A DNA stretch of 64,000 nucleotides, taken from an uncultured Prevotella sp. (GTDB taxonomy: Bacteria; Bacteroidota; Bacteroidia; Bacteroidales; Bacteroidaceae). The translations under genes were made by a program, and so were the position numbers. Where the stretch lies: assembly GCA_900316565.1 (NCBI GenBank), contig ONDK01000002.1, forward strand, positions 1-64,000, given 5' to 3'. The notes under the pieces were generated by a model. The model worked only from the letters and a program-made list of their open reading frames with translations. It ran no database searches and was not told the DNA's origin. How positions within the stretch are numbered: the stretch's first letter is position 1; every line of letters starts with the position of its first letter. This document shows, piece after piece, positions 16,514-24,337 of this stretch.

Positions 16514-18493
16514 TTAATAGGTCTGACCCGGGATATACTGTATACCCAGACGGGCGGCACGCTCAGCGTTGCGACCTACGGTTTTTCTCTTCTGTGCTGT
16601 CGCCTTATCTTTTATCAGCTTTGAAGGCTTCTGCCTGTCAAGGGGCACAACCAAAGGATTCCACGTCAGATTGTCGTCCCATTTAGCCTTGCGCTCTATC
16701 TCCTTATTGTAATAGTAGACGGCCTCGGGTTGTCGCAGGGTGGCATAGTCGCCGGTATCCCAACGGAAGTTCCGGTTGTCGTCGACATACATGCTGAGAT
16801 AGTAGGTGCCCGGCTTGACCCAGTGGAAGACGACCTGGCCGTTGGTGGTGGCCTGTTCCTTCACGGCTTTCCCGGAGGTGTTGAGCAGCCGCACTACTAT
16901 CTGCCGTCCGTTGAACCCTGTAACGGTAACGGGGAAGAGGTTGTATTCCTCCTCCTTCGGCACGCGGAAGCCCTGCTTGTTGGCCGCAGACACCTTACCA
17001 TATATATCAGTGAAGGCCGCCGAGTCGGTCTCGAGGCTATACTGCTGTCCCGGACGCCACTCACCGATAATCTCGTAGGTGCGCGCCTGCCCCGGGCTCT
17101 CGCCAATCTGGAACGGTATGGGCGTCCATGTAGTGTCCACCTTAGTAAATAGATGTATCTTTGTGGTGTCGATGCTGTCTATCGGCGACGGCATCACGAT
17201 GAGGGGATTCTGGTCAGGGTCTATCGACGAACCAATCCTGTACTCCGGTTTCAACATCTCGCCCATCATATGCTTCTCCACGGGACGGCCTTTCTTTGCG
17301 TTCTTCGCCTGCTGCTTAGCCCTTTTCTCATAAGCATCCTGCCGTGCCTTCAGGCGTTTCTCATAAGGCTGTTTGGAGATAATCTCCAGCGTATCGGTAG
17401 TAGGAACGAGTGTGCCGGTGCTGTCGGTACTCCTGTACTGGAGCTGCAGGCGCAGCGTATCCTGGTTGACAAGGGCTGTGTCGCGGAGCCAGTAGGTCAG
17501 GGTGTCGGTGTTGACGGACGGCTCAAAGATAAAGGCATTGTCGGAGTTGAAGTTCAGTCCTTTGATCTTCGGCAGTTCACTGTCGCCATAGGTGAAGAAA
17601 AGGGTGAAATGGTCGGCCTGCGAGCGGTCGGCTTTCTGGAAATACCGGTCTGTCAGCGGCTCGGTGAAAGCACGCAGCAGGACGTTGTCAGGATAGAAAT
17701 GTGTGTAGGGCACGCGGCGTATGTCCTGGATATGCAGTGAGTCGCGCCAGATAGTGTCTTGCCGTATGTCAGGCTTACAGCTTGTGGAGAAGACCGTCCT
17801 GTCGAAGGCTATCTTCTCACTTTTGGCATTGAACATATAGTTATTATCAGCATCCTGCAGAGCAAACACGCGGTAGTTGCCGTTCCTGACACCCTTAACG
17901 GAGAAGTGTCCGTTCTCATCTGTCCGGGAGACGCGCAGCATCGGCAGATGTGTAAACGCACTGTCGGAGAGGTTGTCGTAGAGTCCCACGAGGATACCCT
18001 TCACCGGCTCCAGAGTCTCGGCATCCAGTACGCGCCCCGCCACTTCCATGGTGTCGATATGATCACCGGTGGAGAACGTATAGGTATAGTTGCCAAGGGG
18101 ATTACCCTCGTTGTTGTCGGAGATGGCGTCGGAGAAGTCGATGGTATAGGTGGTGTTAGCCTTCAGGGAGTCGGCGAGCTTCACGGTAATCTTCTTTCCT
18201 CCGCCCTTTATCTCCGGGGCCTCCAGCTGTGGTGGCGACACGACGACCTTCTCACTGGGGTTGTCGAGTTTGATGTATTCGTCGAAGTAGATGCTAATCT
18301 TCTTACTGTTGACATCCGTCGACTGGTCGGCCGGCGACTCGGCGACGACCCGTGGCGGTGTCTCGTCATACCATCCGCCGTCAGGCTGGCCCATACGGGC
18401 ACATCCCTGCAATAGTAAGAGAGCAAAAAGGTACAAAGGCAAAAGGAACTTCGCCTCTCTCAATGAATTAAAATGGAACTTTCTGTCTCTCAT
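16514..18493 (-). CDS. Ig-like domain lipoprotein (Big_5 type)
   Basis: 659 residues. A lipoprotein signal ends with Cys31 in LLLQGCARMGQPDGG. Residues about 45-145 form a bacterial Ig-like domain (PPRVVAESPADQSTDVNSKK to YTYTFSTG), followed by a carboxypeptidase-regulatory-like beta sandwich (VAGRVLDAETLEPVKGILVG) and a long, mostly beta C-terminal part with a basic Lys/Arg stretch near residue 390. It is an envelope protein widely kept in Bacteroidetes with no settled role. It is monocistronic by spacing. Confidence 0.82.
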   Translation of the reverse strand: MRDRKFHFNSLREAKFLLPLYLFALLLLQGCARMGQPDGGWYDETPPRVVAESPADQSTDVNSKKISIYFDEYIKLDNPSEKVVVSPPQLEAPEIKGGGKKITVKLADSLKANTTYTIDFSDAISDNNEGNPLGNYTYTFSTGDHIDTMEVAGRVLDAETLEPVKGILVGLYDNLSDSAFTHLPMLRVSRTDENGHFSVKGVRNGNYRVFALQDADNNYMFNAKSEKIAFDRTVFSTSCKPDIRQDTIWRDSLHIQDIRRVPYTHFYPDNVLLRAFTEPLTDRYFQKADRSQADHFTLFFTYGDSELPKIKGLNFNSDNAFIFEPSVNTDTLTYWLRDTALVNQDTLRLQLQYRSTDSTGTLVPTTDTLEIISKQPYEKRLKARQDAYEKRAKQQAKNAKKGRPVEKHMMGEMLKPEYRIGSSIDPDQNPLIVMPSPIDSIDTTKIHLFTKVDTTWTPIPFQIGESPGQARTYEIIGEWRPGQQYSLETDSAAFTDIYGKVSAANKQGFRVPKEEEYNLFPVTVTGFNGRQIVVRLLNTSGKAVKEQATTNGQVVFHWVKPGTYYLSMYVDDNRNFRWDTGDYATLRQPEAVYYYNKEIERKAKWDDNLTWNPLVVPLDRQKPSKLIKDKATAQKRKTVGRNAERAARLGIQYIPGQTY

Positions 18494-18614
18494 AAGCAGT
18501 ATTACCTTTTTATCCGTTTACTGTTTCCGTGCGTCGTTTTTACTTTTCCTTGCCACCGCACAACGGTACGCTTCCGTGAGCGGTGGACTTTTTCATGTTT
18601 TTGTCTGTCCGCGC

Positions 18615-20144
18615 TTACGATTGCGGTGTCTGCTCCTGACCGTTCATCCGGAGCAACTCCTCGATATTCTTCCGGTCGTTGGACAATCTCGGCACCTTAT
18701 GCTGGCCGCCGAGCTTACCCTTCGACTTCAGCCAGTCGTTGAAGAGGTTCGGACGGGCCTTGACAATCTCAAGGCACTGAAGGGTAATGTCATGGTAGCG
18801 CTTGGCCTCATAGTCGGAGTTGATTTCCTGCAGGTGCTGGTCGAGGACATGAGCAAACTCATTGATATCGGCGGGTTCCTTGGAGAACTCTATGAGCCAC
18901 TGATGACGACAGTGGGCGTTGTTGTCCATATAAACCGGTGCCGCTGTATACTCCGAGACCACCGCGCCGGTCTTCTCACAGGCGTAGGCAAGTCCTTTCT
19001 CGGCGTTATCCATGATAAGCTCCTCGCCGAAGGCATTGATAAAGTACTTCGTGCGGCCGGTGATGACGAACTTATACGGATTACGGCTCGTGAACTTCAC
19101 CGTATCACCAATCTCGTAGCGCCACAGTCCACAGGAGGAGCTGATGAGCATGGCATAGTTCTTGCCTACCTCAACGCCTTCCAACGGCACGATGTTAGGA
19201 TGGTCGGAGCCCAGCTCGTCGACAGGTATGAACTCGTAGAACACACCATAGTCGAGCATGAGCAGCATGCTCTTGTCGGAAGGGTCGTCCTGAATACCGA
19301 AGAAGCCCTCCGAGGCGTTGTAGGTCTCCATATAGTGCATCTTTGAACTGGTGATAATCTCCTCGTACTGCTTGCGGTAGGGCGTGAAGGCGATGCCTCC
19401 GTGGAAGAACACCTCCAGGTTTGGCCATACATCTTCTATATGCTTCTTTCCCGACAGCTCCAGGACGCGCACCAGAACAGAGAGCATCCACGATGGCACG
19501 CCGGAGATGTTCGTTACGTTCTTGTTAAGCGTCTCATGGGCGATGCGGTCGCGTTTCACCTCAAAGTCGCTGAGCAGTGCCGTCGCCTTCTGAGGCACAC
19601 GGAACAACTCGGCCATAGGAGTGATATTCTCTATGAGGATGGCGCTAAGGTCGCCGACCAAGGAGTTAGGAAGATTATAGTTGGGCGAATGACTGCCTCC
19701 AAGGATAAGGCTCTTTCCGTCGAAGATGCGGCTCTTGGGGTTGTTACGGAGATAGAATGTTACGCAGTCCTTCGGACCCTGGTAATGGATATGGTTCAGT
19801 CCAGCCTGTGTAACGGGGATGAACTTACTCTTGTCGTTAGTGGTGCCGGAGCTCTTGGCGTACCATTTCACCAGTCCCGGCCAAAGGATATTCTCCTCGC
19901 CGTGACGCATGCGGTCAATATCGCCTTTAAGCGTCTCATAATCGTTGACAGGTACGTTACGCACGTAGTCGTCGTAGCTCTTTATATGATTGAAGAGATG
20001 CTTTCTGCCAAACTCTGTCTCCTTAGCGCAGTCAACAAGAAACTGCAGAACTTCTCTCTGCATTTGTTCACCGCGCGTAGGGTAAGACTCCAGTTCGTGC
20101 AATCTGCCACGAAAGAACATCCGGGCTAAACTTGTTAAACTCAT
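18615..20144 (-). CDS. GH3 auxin-responsive promoter family acyl-adenylase-like protein
   Basis: 509 residues of the GH3 family, a branch of the ANL adenylating enzymes. The phosphate-binding loop is visible as WYAKSSGTTNDKSKFIP, followed by the ETYNASEGFFG and LWRYEIGDTVKF segments that contact ATP in plant members. Plant GH3 enzymes join amino acids to hormones; bacterial substrates are unknown, so the name gives fold, not role. There is no signal peptide. A candidate -7 box TAATTTTG lies at 20175-20182, upstream of the ATG at 20144. Confidence 0.9.
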   Translation of the reverse strand: MSLTSLARMFFRGRLHELESYPTRGEQMQREVLQFLVDCAKETEFGRKHLFNHIKSYDDYVRNVPVNDYETLKGDIDRMRHGEENILWPGLVKWYAKSSGTTNDKSKFIPVTQAGLNHIHYQGPKDCVTFYLRNNPKSRIFDGKSLILGGSHSPNYNLPNSLVGDLSAILIENITPMAELFRVPQKATALLSDFEVKRDRIAHETLNKNVTNISGVPSWMLSVLVRVLELSGKKHIEDVWPNLEVFFHGGIAFTPYRKQYEEIITSSKMHYMETYNASEGFFGIQDDPSDKSMLLMLDYGVFYEFIPVDELGSDHPNIVPLEGVEVGKNYAMLISSSCGLWRYEIGDTVKFTSRNPYKFVITGRTKYFINAFGEELIMDNAEKGLAYACEKTGAVVSEYTAAPVYMDNNAHCRHQWLIEFSKEPADINEFAHVLDQHLQEINSDYEAKRYHDITLQCLEIVKARPNLFNDWLKSKGKLGGQHKVPRLSNDRKNIEELLRMNGQEQTPQS

Positions 20145-20384
20145 TTATTACGAAGATGATATTTTTTGAATAGGCAAAATTACATAAATCTTCGACAATA
20201 TTAGCGTTTTTTACTTTCTTTAATATCATTTGCAGTGATTGTAACTACTAGGCGTCCCCAACTTGGTACTGCTCAGAGCCCTTACTAGTGTAATGTGCTT
20301 ATCATATTTATATCTTTAATAGATTGGATGCAACACCTCGAAGATCTCTGAGTGGGTTCTTGGCTATAACCGAAGACAAGCGCA

Positions 20385-20500
20385 TGCAGGGTGCGGCCCT
20401 TGTGGCCGTCCGCCAGATAAAATTAGTATGTCTGCTACTGACGGACGGCCACAAGGGCATTTAGAATATAGGACGGACGGCCACAAGGGCCGCCCCTGCA
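20385..20500. repeat. Family A cluster, one forward and two inverted copies
   Basis: A forward arm at 20385-20413, a truncated inverted arm at about 20440-20458, and a second inverted arm at 20471-20500 (missing two bases in its gccgc-cctgca part). The truncated middle copy suggests local duplication or partial deletion. Confidence 0.75.
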
Positions 20501-20586
20501 AGCGATTGATCCATTCCTTAAGCAACCCAGGCGGCACTCGATTCACTCACTCAGTCAGTGTCGCTAAGAGCATGCCTAAGAGGTAT

Positions 20587-20797
20587 TAATTCCGTTACTG
20601 TCAAAAAGTTGACACAACATATTGGACACTAATTCCGTTACTGTCAAAAAGTTGACACAACAAATTGGGTATTAATTCCGTTACTGTCAAAAAGTTGACA
20701 CAACATATTGGGTATTAATTCCGTTACTGTCAAAAAGTTGACACAACATATTGGACACTAATTCCGTTACTGTCCCAAAAGTTGATAAAACAAATTA
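20587..20797. repeat. 43-bp tandem repeat, four full copies plus one degenerate
   Basis: Units begin at 20587, 20630, 20673, 20716 and 20759, each starting taattccgttactgtc. Each full copy holds the inverted repeat tgtcaa-aaag-ttgaca. The ends of the unit alternate between ttggacac and ttgggtat. The last copy is changed (tgtcccaaaagttgataa) and fades at about 20797. There are no spacers, so it is not CRISPR. Confidence 0.9.
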
Positions 20798-20873
20798 AGC
20801 CCCTATTTTTTAGCAGAAACTGAAATTAGGACGCCTTTTTATCCAGGCAAAATGCTTTTTAGTCCGTTTTTAT

Positions 20874-20904
20874 TTTGATTTGTCTTCAAATTACTGTATC
20901 TTTG
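20874..20904 (+). promoter_or_regulatory. tRNA-Arg promoter
   Basis: TTTG at 20874-20877, a 19-base spacer, TATCTTTG at 20897-20904. The tRNA begins 20 bases further on. Confidence 0.8.
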
Positions 20905-20924
20905 CAGTCGCTTCCCAAGAAGCT

Positions 20925-20996
20925 GCTCTGATAGTTCAATGGATAGAACGGAGGTTTCCTAAACCTTTGATCCGGGTTCGATTCCCGGTCGGAGTA
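20925..20996 (+). tRNA. tRNA-Arg (anticodon CCT)
   Basis: The cloverleaf can be folded by eye. The acceptor arm gctctga pairs with tcggagt, including G-U pairs. The D-stem is gttc/gaac and the anticodon stem gaggt/acctt around loop ttcctaa, anticodon CCT at 20958-20960. The T-arm is ccggg-ttcgatt-cccgg. CCA is not encoded. It reads AGG codons. Confidence 0.93.
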
Positions 20997-21008
20997 CAAG
21001 ACAGGCAC

Positions 21009-21040
21009 AAAGGCAAGAGGTTTCGGTCTCTTGCCTTTTT
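21009..21040 (+). terminator. Terminator after tRNA-Arg
   Basis: The 11-bp stem aaaggcaagag/ctcttgccttt with loop gtttcggt is followed by a short T run. Confidence 0.85.
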
Positions 21041-21102
21041 CTGTTTATGTAGCTGGAGATAAATTATTTCCACGTTTCTGCACATCTTTCAACAAAAAAT
21101 GA

Positions 21103-21110
21103 TAACTTTG
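21103..21110 (+). promoter_or_regulatory. Candidate -7 element, ADP-ribosylglycohydrolase gene
   Basis: TAACTTTG lies 35 bases before the ATG at 21146. No clear -33 TTTG is present. Confidence 0.5.
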
Positions 21111-21145
21111 CACTATACGAGCTACTAATAAATAATGTATTAAAT

Positions 21146-21937
21146 ATGATTGGAGCAATTATTGGCGACATAGTCGGTTCGAGGTTTGAATTCGGACCGG
21201 CACCGGAAGAGGGATTCAAGCTCTTCACCGACGACTGTTCATATACTGACGATACAATCTGCACCATTGCCATCGCCGATGCCGTGCTCAACGGCAAGAG
21301 TTATAAGGACGCACTTGTGGAATGGTGCCAGCGCTACCCGGACCCCATGGGAGGCTACGGTTCCCGGTTCTACGACTGGATATTCAGCGAGGAACACAAG
21401 CCGAACAACAGTTGCGGAAATGGTGCTGCAATGCGTGTAAGCAGTATAGGATGGCTGTTCAACGACTGGAACGACGTTGTCGAGGAAGCAAAGAAAAGTG
21501 CCGAGGTGAGCCACAACCACCCGGAGGGCATCAAAGGCGCATGTTGTGTGGCAGAAACCATCAACTGGCTGAGGCACATGCGGTTCTCGAAAAACGATAT
21601 TGAAAAGAAAGTAGAGAAATTCTACGGATATGAGATACCGCAACTGAAAGATATTATGCAAATAGGCAGTGAGGGACATTTCGACAGCACATGCCAGGAA
21701 ACGGTGCCGAACGCCATCCGCTGCTTCATCGATTCAAACGACTTCGAGGAAGCCATCCGCCTGGCGGTGATGTGCGACGGCGACACCGACACTAAGGCGG
21801 CCATCACGGGCTCCATTGCCGAAGCGTACTACAGTGCTCCTGACGACATGGTCGACAAAGCATTGACATACCTGCCGAAGGACATGAAAAAAATCCTCTG
21901 GCAGTTCTACCAGAGGATTCAAACAGAAATAGAATAG
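21146..21937 (+). CDS. ADP-ribosylglycohydrolase family protein
   Basis: 263 residues, the size of a single DraG/ARH-type all-helical domain. This family removes ADP-ribose from proteins or small acceptors using paired Mg2+. The metal motifs are visible: SYTDDT near residues 32-37 and CDGDTDTKAA near the C-terminal third. The N-terminal IGAIIGDIVGSRFEF is also characteristic. It is cytoplasmic. No ADP-ribosyltransferase partner is nearby. The gene ends 15 bases before the convergent fructokinase gene. Confidence 0.92.
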   Translation: MIGAIIGDIVGSRFEFGPAPEEGFKLFTDDCSYTDDTICTIAIADAVLNGKSYKDALVEWCQRYPDPMGGYGSRFYDWIFSEEHKPNNSCGNGAAMRVSSIGWLFNDWNDVVEEAKKSAEVSHNHPEGIKGACCVAETINWLRHMRFSKNDIEKKVEKFYGYEIPQLKDIMQIGSEGHFDSTCQETVPNAIRCFIDSNDFEEAIRLAVMCDGDTDTKAAITGSIAEAYYSAPDDMVDKALTYLPKDMKKILWQFYQRIQTEIE

Positions 21938-21952
21938 ACTAATACGTATGGG

Positions 21953-22837
21953 CTATTTCAGCTCATCGATAAGGTTCTGCGGCAGTTTGGGCATGGCACC
22001 TTTCTTGGTGCATACGAATGCACTCACCTTGACAGCCAGCTTATGAGCCTCTTCTATAGACTTACCTTTCAGGATGGCTGCTGTAAACGTGGCGGTGAAG
22101 GAATCGCCTGCACCGACGGTATCGGCGACTTCCACCTTAGGAGTAGGCATAAAACTTGTGAAATCGTGAGGAGCAAAGACATAACTGCCATTGGTGCCGC
22201 AGGTGAGGATGACCATCTTGAGATGGTAACGGCGCATAATGATGCGGCACTTCTCCTCCATGTCAAGGCCGGGATAGTTGAACATGCGGCCTACGATAAC
22301 AATCTCCTCGTCGTTAATCTTCAGGACATTAGCCTTTTTAAGACTTTCTGCGATAATGTCAGCATTGTAGAAAGTACCGCGAAGGTTGATGTCGAAAATC
22401 TTCATACAGTCTGAAGGAGTAGAATCCAGGAACTTGTATATGGTTTCCTGAGATGCCTTTGTGCGCTGAGCCAGTGAGCCGAAGCATACGGCACGTGCAT
22501 CCTTGGCTGCATCAAGTATCTCAGGTATCAGTTCCAAATGGTCCCAAGCAACATTTTGAGCGAACTCGTACGTTGGGACGCCTTCGGTATCAAGCGATAC
22601 GTTCACTGTACCTGTAGGATAATTGACGATAGGAATGATATATTTCAGTCCTACCTCATCAAACTGCTTTAAAGCATGCTCGCCGAGAATATCGTTTCCA
22701 ACGGCTGAAACTGCTAATGCGTCAAGTCCGAACTGTCCTATATGATAGGCAAAATTCGCAGGGGCGCCACCTAGTTTAGCTCCCTCAGGGAGAACATCGT
22801 AAAGTACTTCTCCAAGTCCAATTATTTTATGTGCCAT
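21953..22837 (-). CDS. PfkB family fructokinase
   Basis: 294-residue sugar kinase, most likely phosphorylating fructose freed from fructan. The PfkB signatures are present: GGAPANFAYHIGQFG for sugar binding and DTVGAGDSFTAT with catalytic Asp245. It lies 146 bases downstream of the MFS transporter gene on the same strand, at the end of the fructan locus, the same gene combination as in the known fructan locus of Bacteroides thetaiotaomicron. Fructokinase rather than ribokinase is inferred from this setting and from overall likeness; symbols such as scrK or frk are not fixed, so none is given. Confidence 0.88.
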   Translation of the reverse strand: MAHKIIGLGEVLYDVLPEGAKLGGAPANFAYHIGQFGLDALAVSAVGNDILGEHALKQFDEVGLKYIIPIVNYPTGTVNVSLDTEGVPTYEFAQNVAWDHLELIPEILDAAKDARAVCFGSLAQRTKASQETIYKFLDSTPSDCMKIFDINLRGTFYNADIIAESLKKANVLKINDEEIVIVGRMFNYPGLDMEEKCRIIMRRYHLKMVILTCGTNGSYVFAPHDFTSFMPTPKVEVADTVGAGDSFTATFTAAILKGKSIEEAHKLAVKVSAFVCTKKGAMPKLPQNLIDELK

Positions 22838-22983
22838 GATAAAAAAATCGCATCCCCAAAGGCAGTTACCTACCGGAAAACCGTAGAGGAGAACTGTAAT
22901 GAAATGGGGATATAAGTTAGTTGAATTGTTTTTTATTTGTTGTTTAAGCTCCCTTCATAGTGAAAAGCAGAAGAGATCGAACG

Positions 22984-24186
22984 TTAATATCTCACTCTGC
23001 CCACAAAAGTGAACAGATAAATTACACCGATGGTCATTACAGCCACAGCACCGACCTGTCCTACTGCGTCAGAGGCAAAGCCCATGAGGAGTGGGAACAC
23101 TGTTCCGCCGAAAAGTCCCATTATCATAAGTCCGCTGATGGCGTTCTTCTTGTCAGGCATATAAAGCATAGCCTGTGAAAGGACCATAGAGAACACATTG
23201 CTGTTGCCATAACCGACAAGAGCGATACCAGCATAGAGTATCCACTTGGCAACATTCTGGTCGTCTGCTGCTGCAGCCCCGCCGAACATGCACGCCATAC
23301 TCAAAGCCATCATTGTTATGCTGATGACAAAGAACGTACGCGTCTTCAGCACACGAAGGAAGAAGGAGCCTGTAAGGCAGCCAATGGTACGGAATATGAA
23401 GTACAGGCTACCGGCGAAGGCAGCGTCCTGCAATGGCTGACCGGCATATTGCTGAAGGAGCTTTGGAGCAGTGGCATTGGTACCTACGTCTATTCCTACG
23501 TGGCACATGATGCCAAAGAAGCATAGCAGTACGTACGGATTGCCCAACAGTTTGAATGTGTCTACGTAATCACGGCCAATAGACTTCTGCTCCGCAAGAG
23601 TCTCGCTGTCATGTTTTTCCTCAATGATTGGAGTTGCGGCAAGCATCAAAGAAGCTAAAATACCAATAATCATGTAGATTGGGAACAGCACTCTCCAGCC
23701 GAGGCCGAACTGCGGTATTGTACTTGCTGCGCCCCATGCTGCGATGATTGGTGCCATGAACGATGCAATGGCCTTAATGAACTGACCGAAAGTCAGCGTG
23801 GAAGCCAGATTGCCCGTAACGAGCGATGACACCAGCGGATTCAGGGATGTCTGCATCAGAGTATTGCCGATACCAAGGAGCGAGAATGATATAAGCATCA
23901 TGGTCAGGCTCTCTGAGAACATAGGCAACAGCAGCGACAGTACAGTAACAAACAAGGACAGCAGAACGGTCTTCTTACGCCCTATCTTGTTCATCAGCAC
24001 ACCTGTTGGTACAGAGAATATGAGAAACCAGAAAAAAACTAATGATGGCATTAAGTTAGCAATGCTGTCACTGAGCCCAAGGTCATCTTTTACGAAGTTT
24101 GATGCAGTGCCCACCAGGTCGACAAAACCCATGGAAAAAAAGCAGAACATCACGGAAACGAATGCAAATTTATTTGATTTGGCCAT
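22984..24186 (-). CDS. MFS sugar transporter, probably fructose importer
   Basis: 400 residues with twelve hydrophobic helices. The MFS loop signature is seen as GVLMNKIGRKKTVLLS between helices 2 and 3, and the overall pattern is that of the FucP/GlcP-like sugar-proton symporters. It should carry monosaccharide from periplasm to cytoplasm. Its place between GH32 and fructokinase points to fructose. It appears to have its own -7 box, TATCTTTG at 24285-24292, about 100 bases before its ATG, so transporter and kinase may be expressed apart from susCD. Confidence 0.85.
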   Translation of the reverse strand: MAKSNKFAFVSVMFCFFSMGFVDLVGTASNFVKDDLGLSDSIANLMPSLVFFWFLIFSVPTGVLMNKIGRKKTVLLSLFVTVLSLLLPMFSESLTMMLISFSLLGIGNTLMQTSLNPLVSSLVTGNLASTLTFGQFIKAIASFMAPIIAAWGAASTIPQFGLGWRVLFPIYMIIGILASLMLAATPIIEEKHDSETLAEQKSIGRDYVDTFKLLGNPYVLLCFFGIMCHVGIDVGTNATAPKLLQQYAGQPLQDAAFAGSLYFIFRTIGCLTGSFFLRVLKTRTFFVISITMMALSMACMFGGAAAADDQNVAKWILYAGIALVGYGNSNVFSMVLSQAMLYMPDKKNAISGLMIMGLFGGTVFPLLMGFASDAVGQVGAVAVMTIGVIYLFTFVGRVRY

Positions 24187-24284
24187 ATCGTTATTTGGAG
24201 TTATAAATTTTAGCTATAGTTGTTATTATTCGTAATCTGTATACAAAAATGTCAGTTAGATTCTAATCTGTTGCAGAGATACGA

Positions 24285-24292
24285 CAAAGATA
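24285..24292 (-). promoter_or_regulatory. Candidate -7 element of the MFS-fructokinase unit
   Basis: TATCTTTG on the minus strand, within the 150-base gap after GH32. It overlaps the base of the hairpin at 24292-24327. There is no TTTG at the standard -33 distance, so it may need an activator. Confidence 0.5.
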
Positions 24293-24336
24293 GGGCGACT
24301 CCAAATAAAATTGGAAAAAGTCGCCCTGTTTTTTTT
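24292..24336 (+). terminator. Terminator-like hairpin, T run on the plus strand
   Basis: Stem agggcgact (24292-24300) pairs with agtcgccct (24319-24327), with a smaller inner ccaa/ttgg pair, then eight T at 24329-24336. Its polarity would stop plus-strand (antisense) transcription. On the minus strand, where the genes lie, no T run follows the stem. Confidence 0.65.
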
Positions 24337-24337
24337 A

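Larger units (their letters stand above)
20145..20924. other. Gene-free repeat region before tRNA-Arg
   Basis: Holds a diverged family C half-copy (20286-20310), a family A cluster (20385-20500), the 43-bp array (20587-20797) and the tRNA promoter. No gene is supported. Confidence 0.75.

Noticed and set aside
20587..20797. Possible CRISPR array
   Set aside because: The repeats abut each other with no unique spacers, and no cas gene is nearby.
24292..24336. Hairpin taken as terminator of the GH32 operon
   Set aside because: The T run is on the opposite strand from the genes; kept only as a plus-strand terminator-like site.
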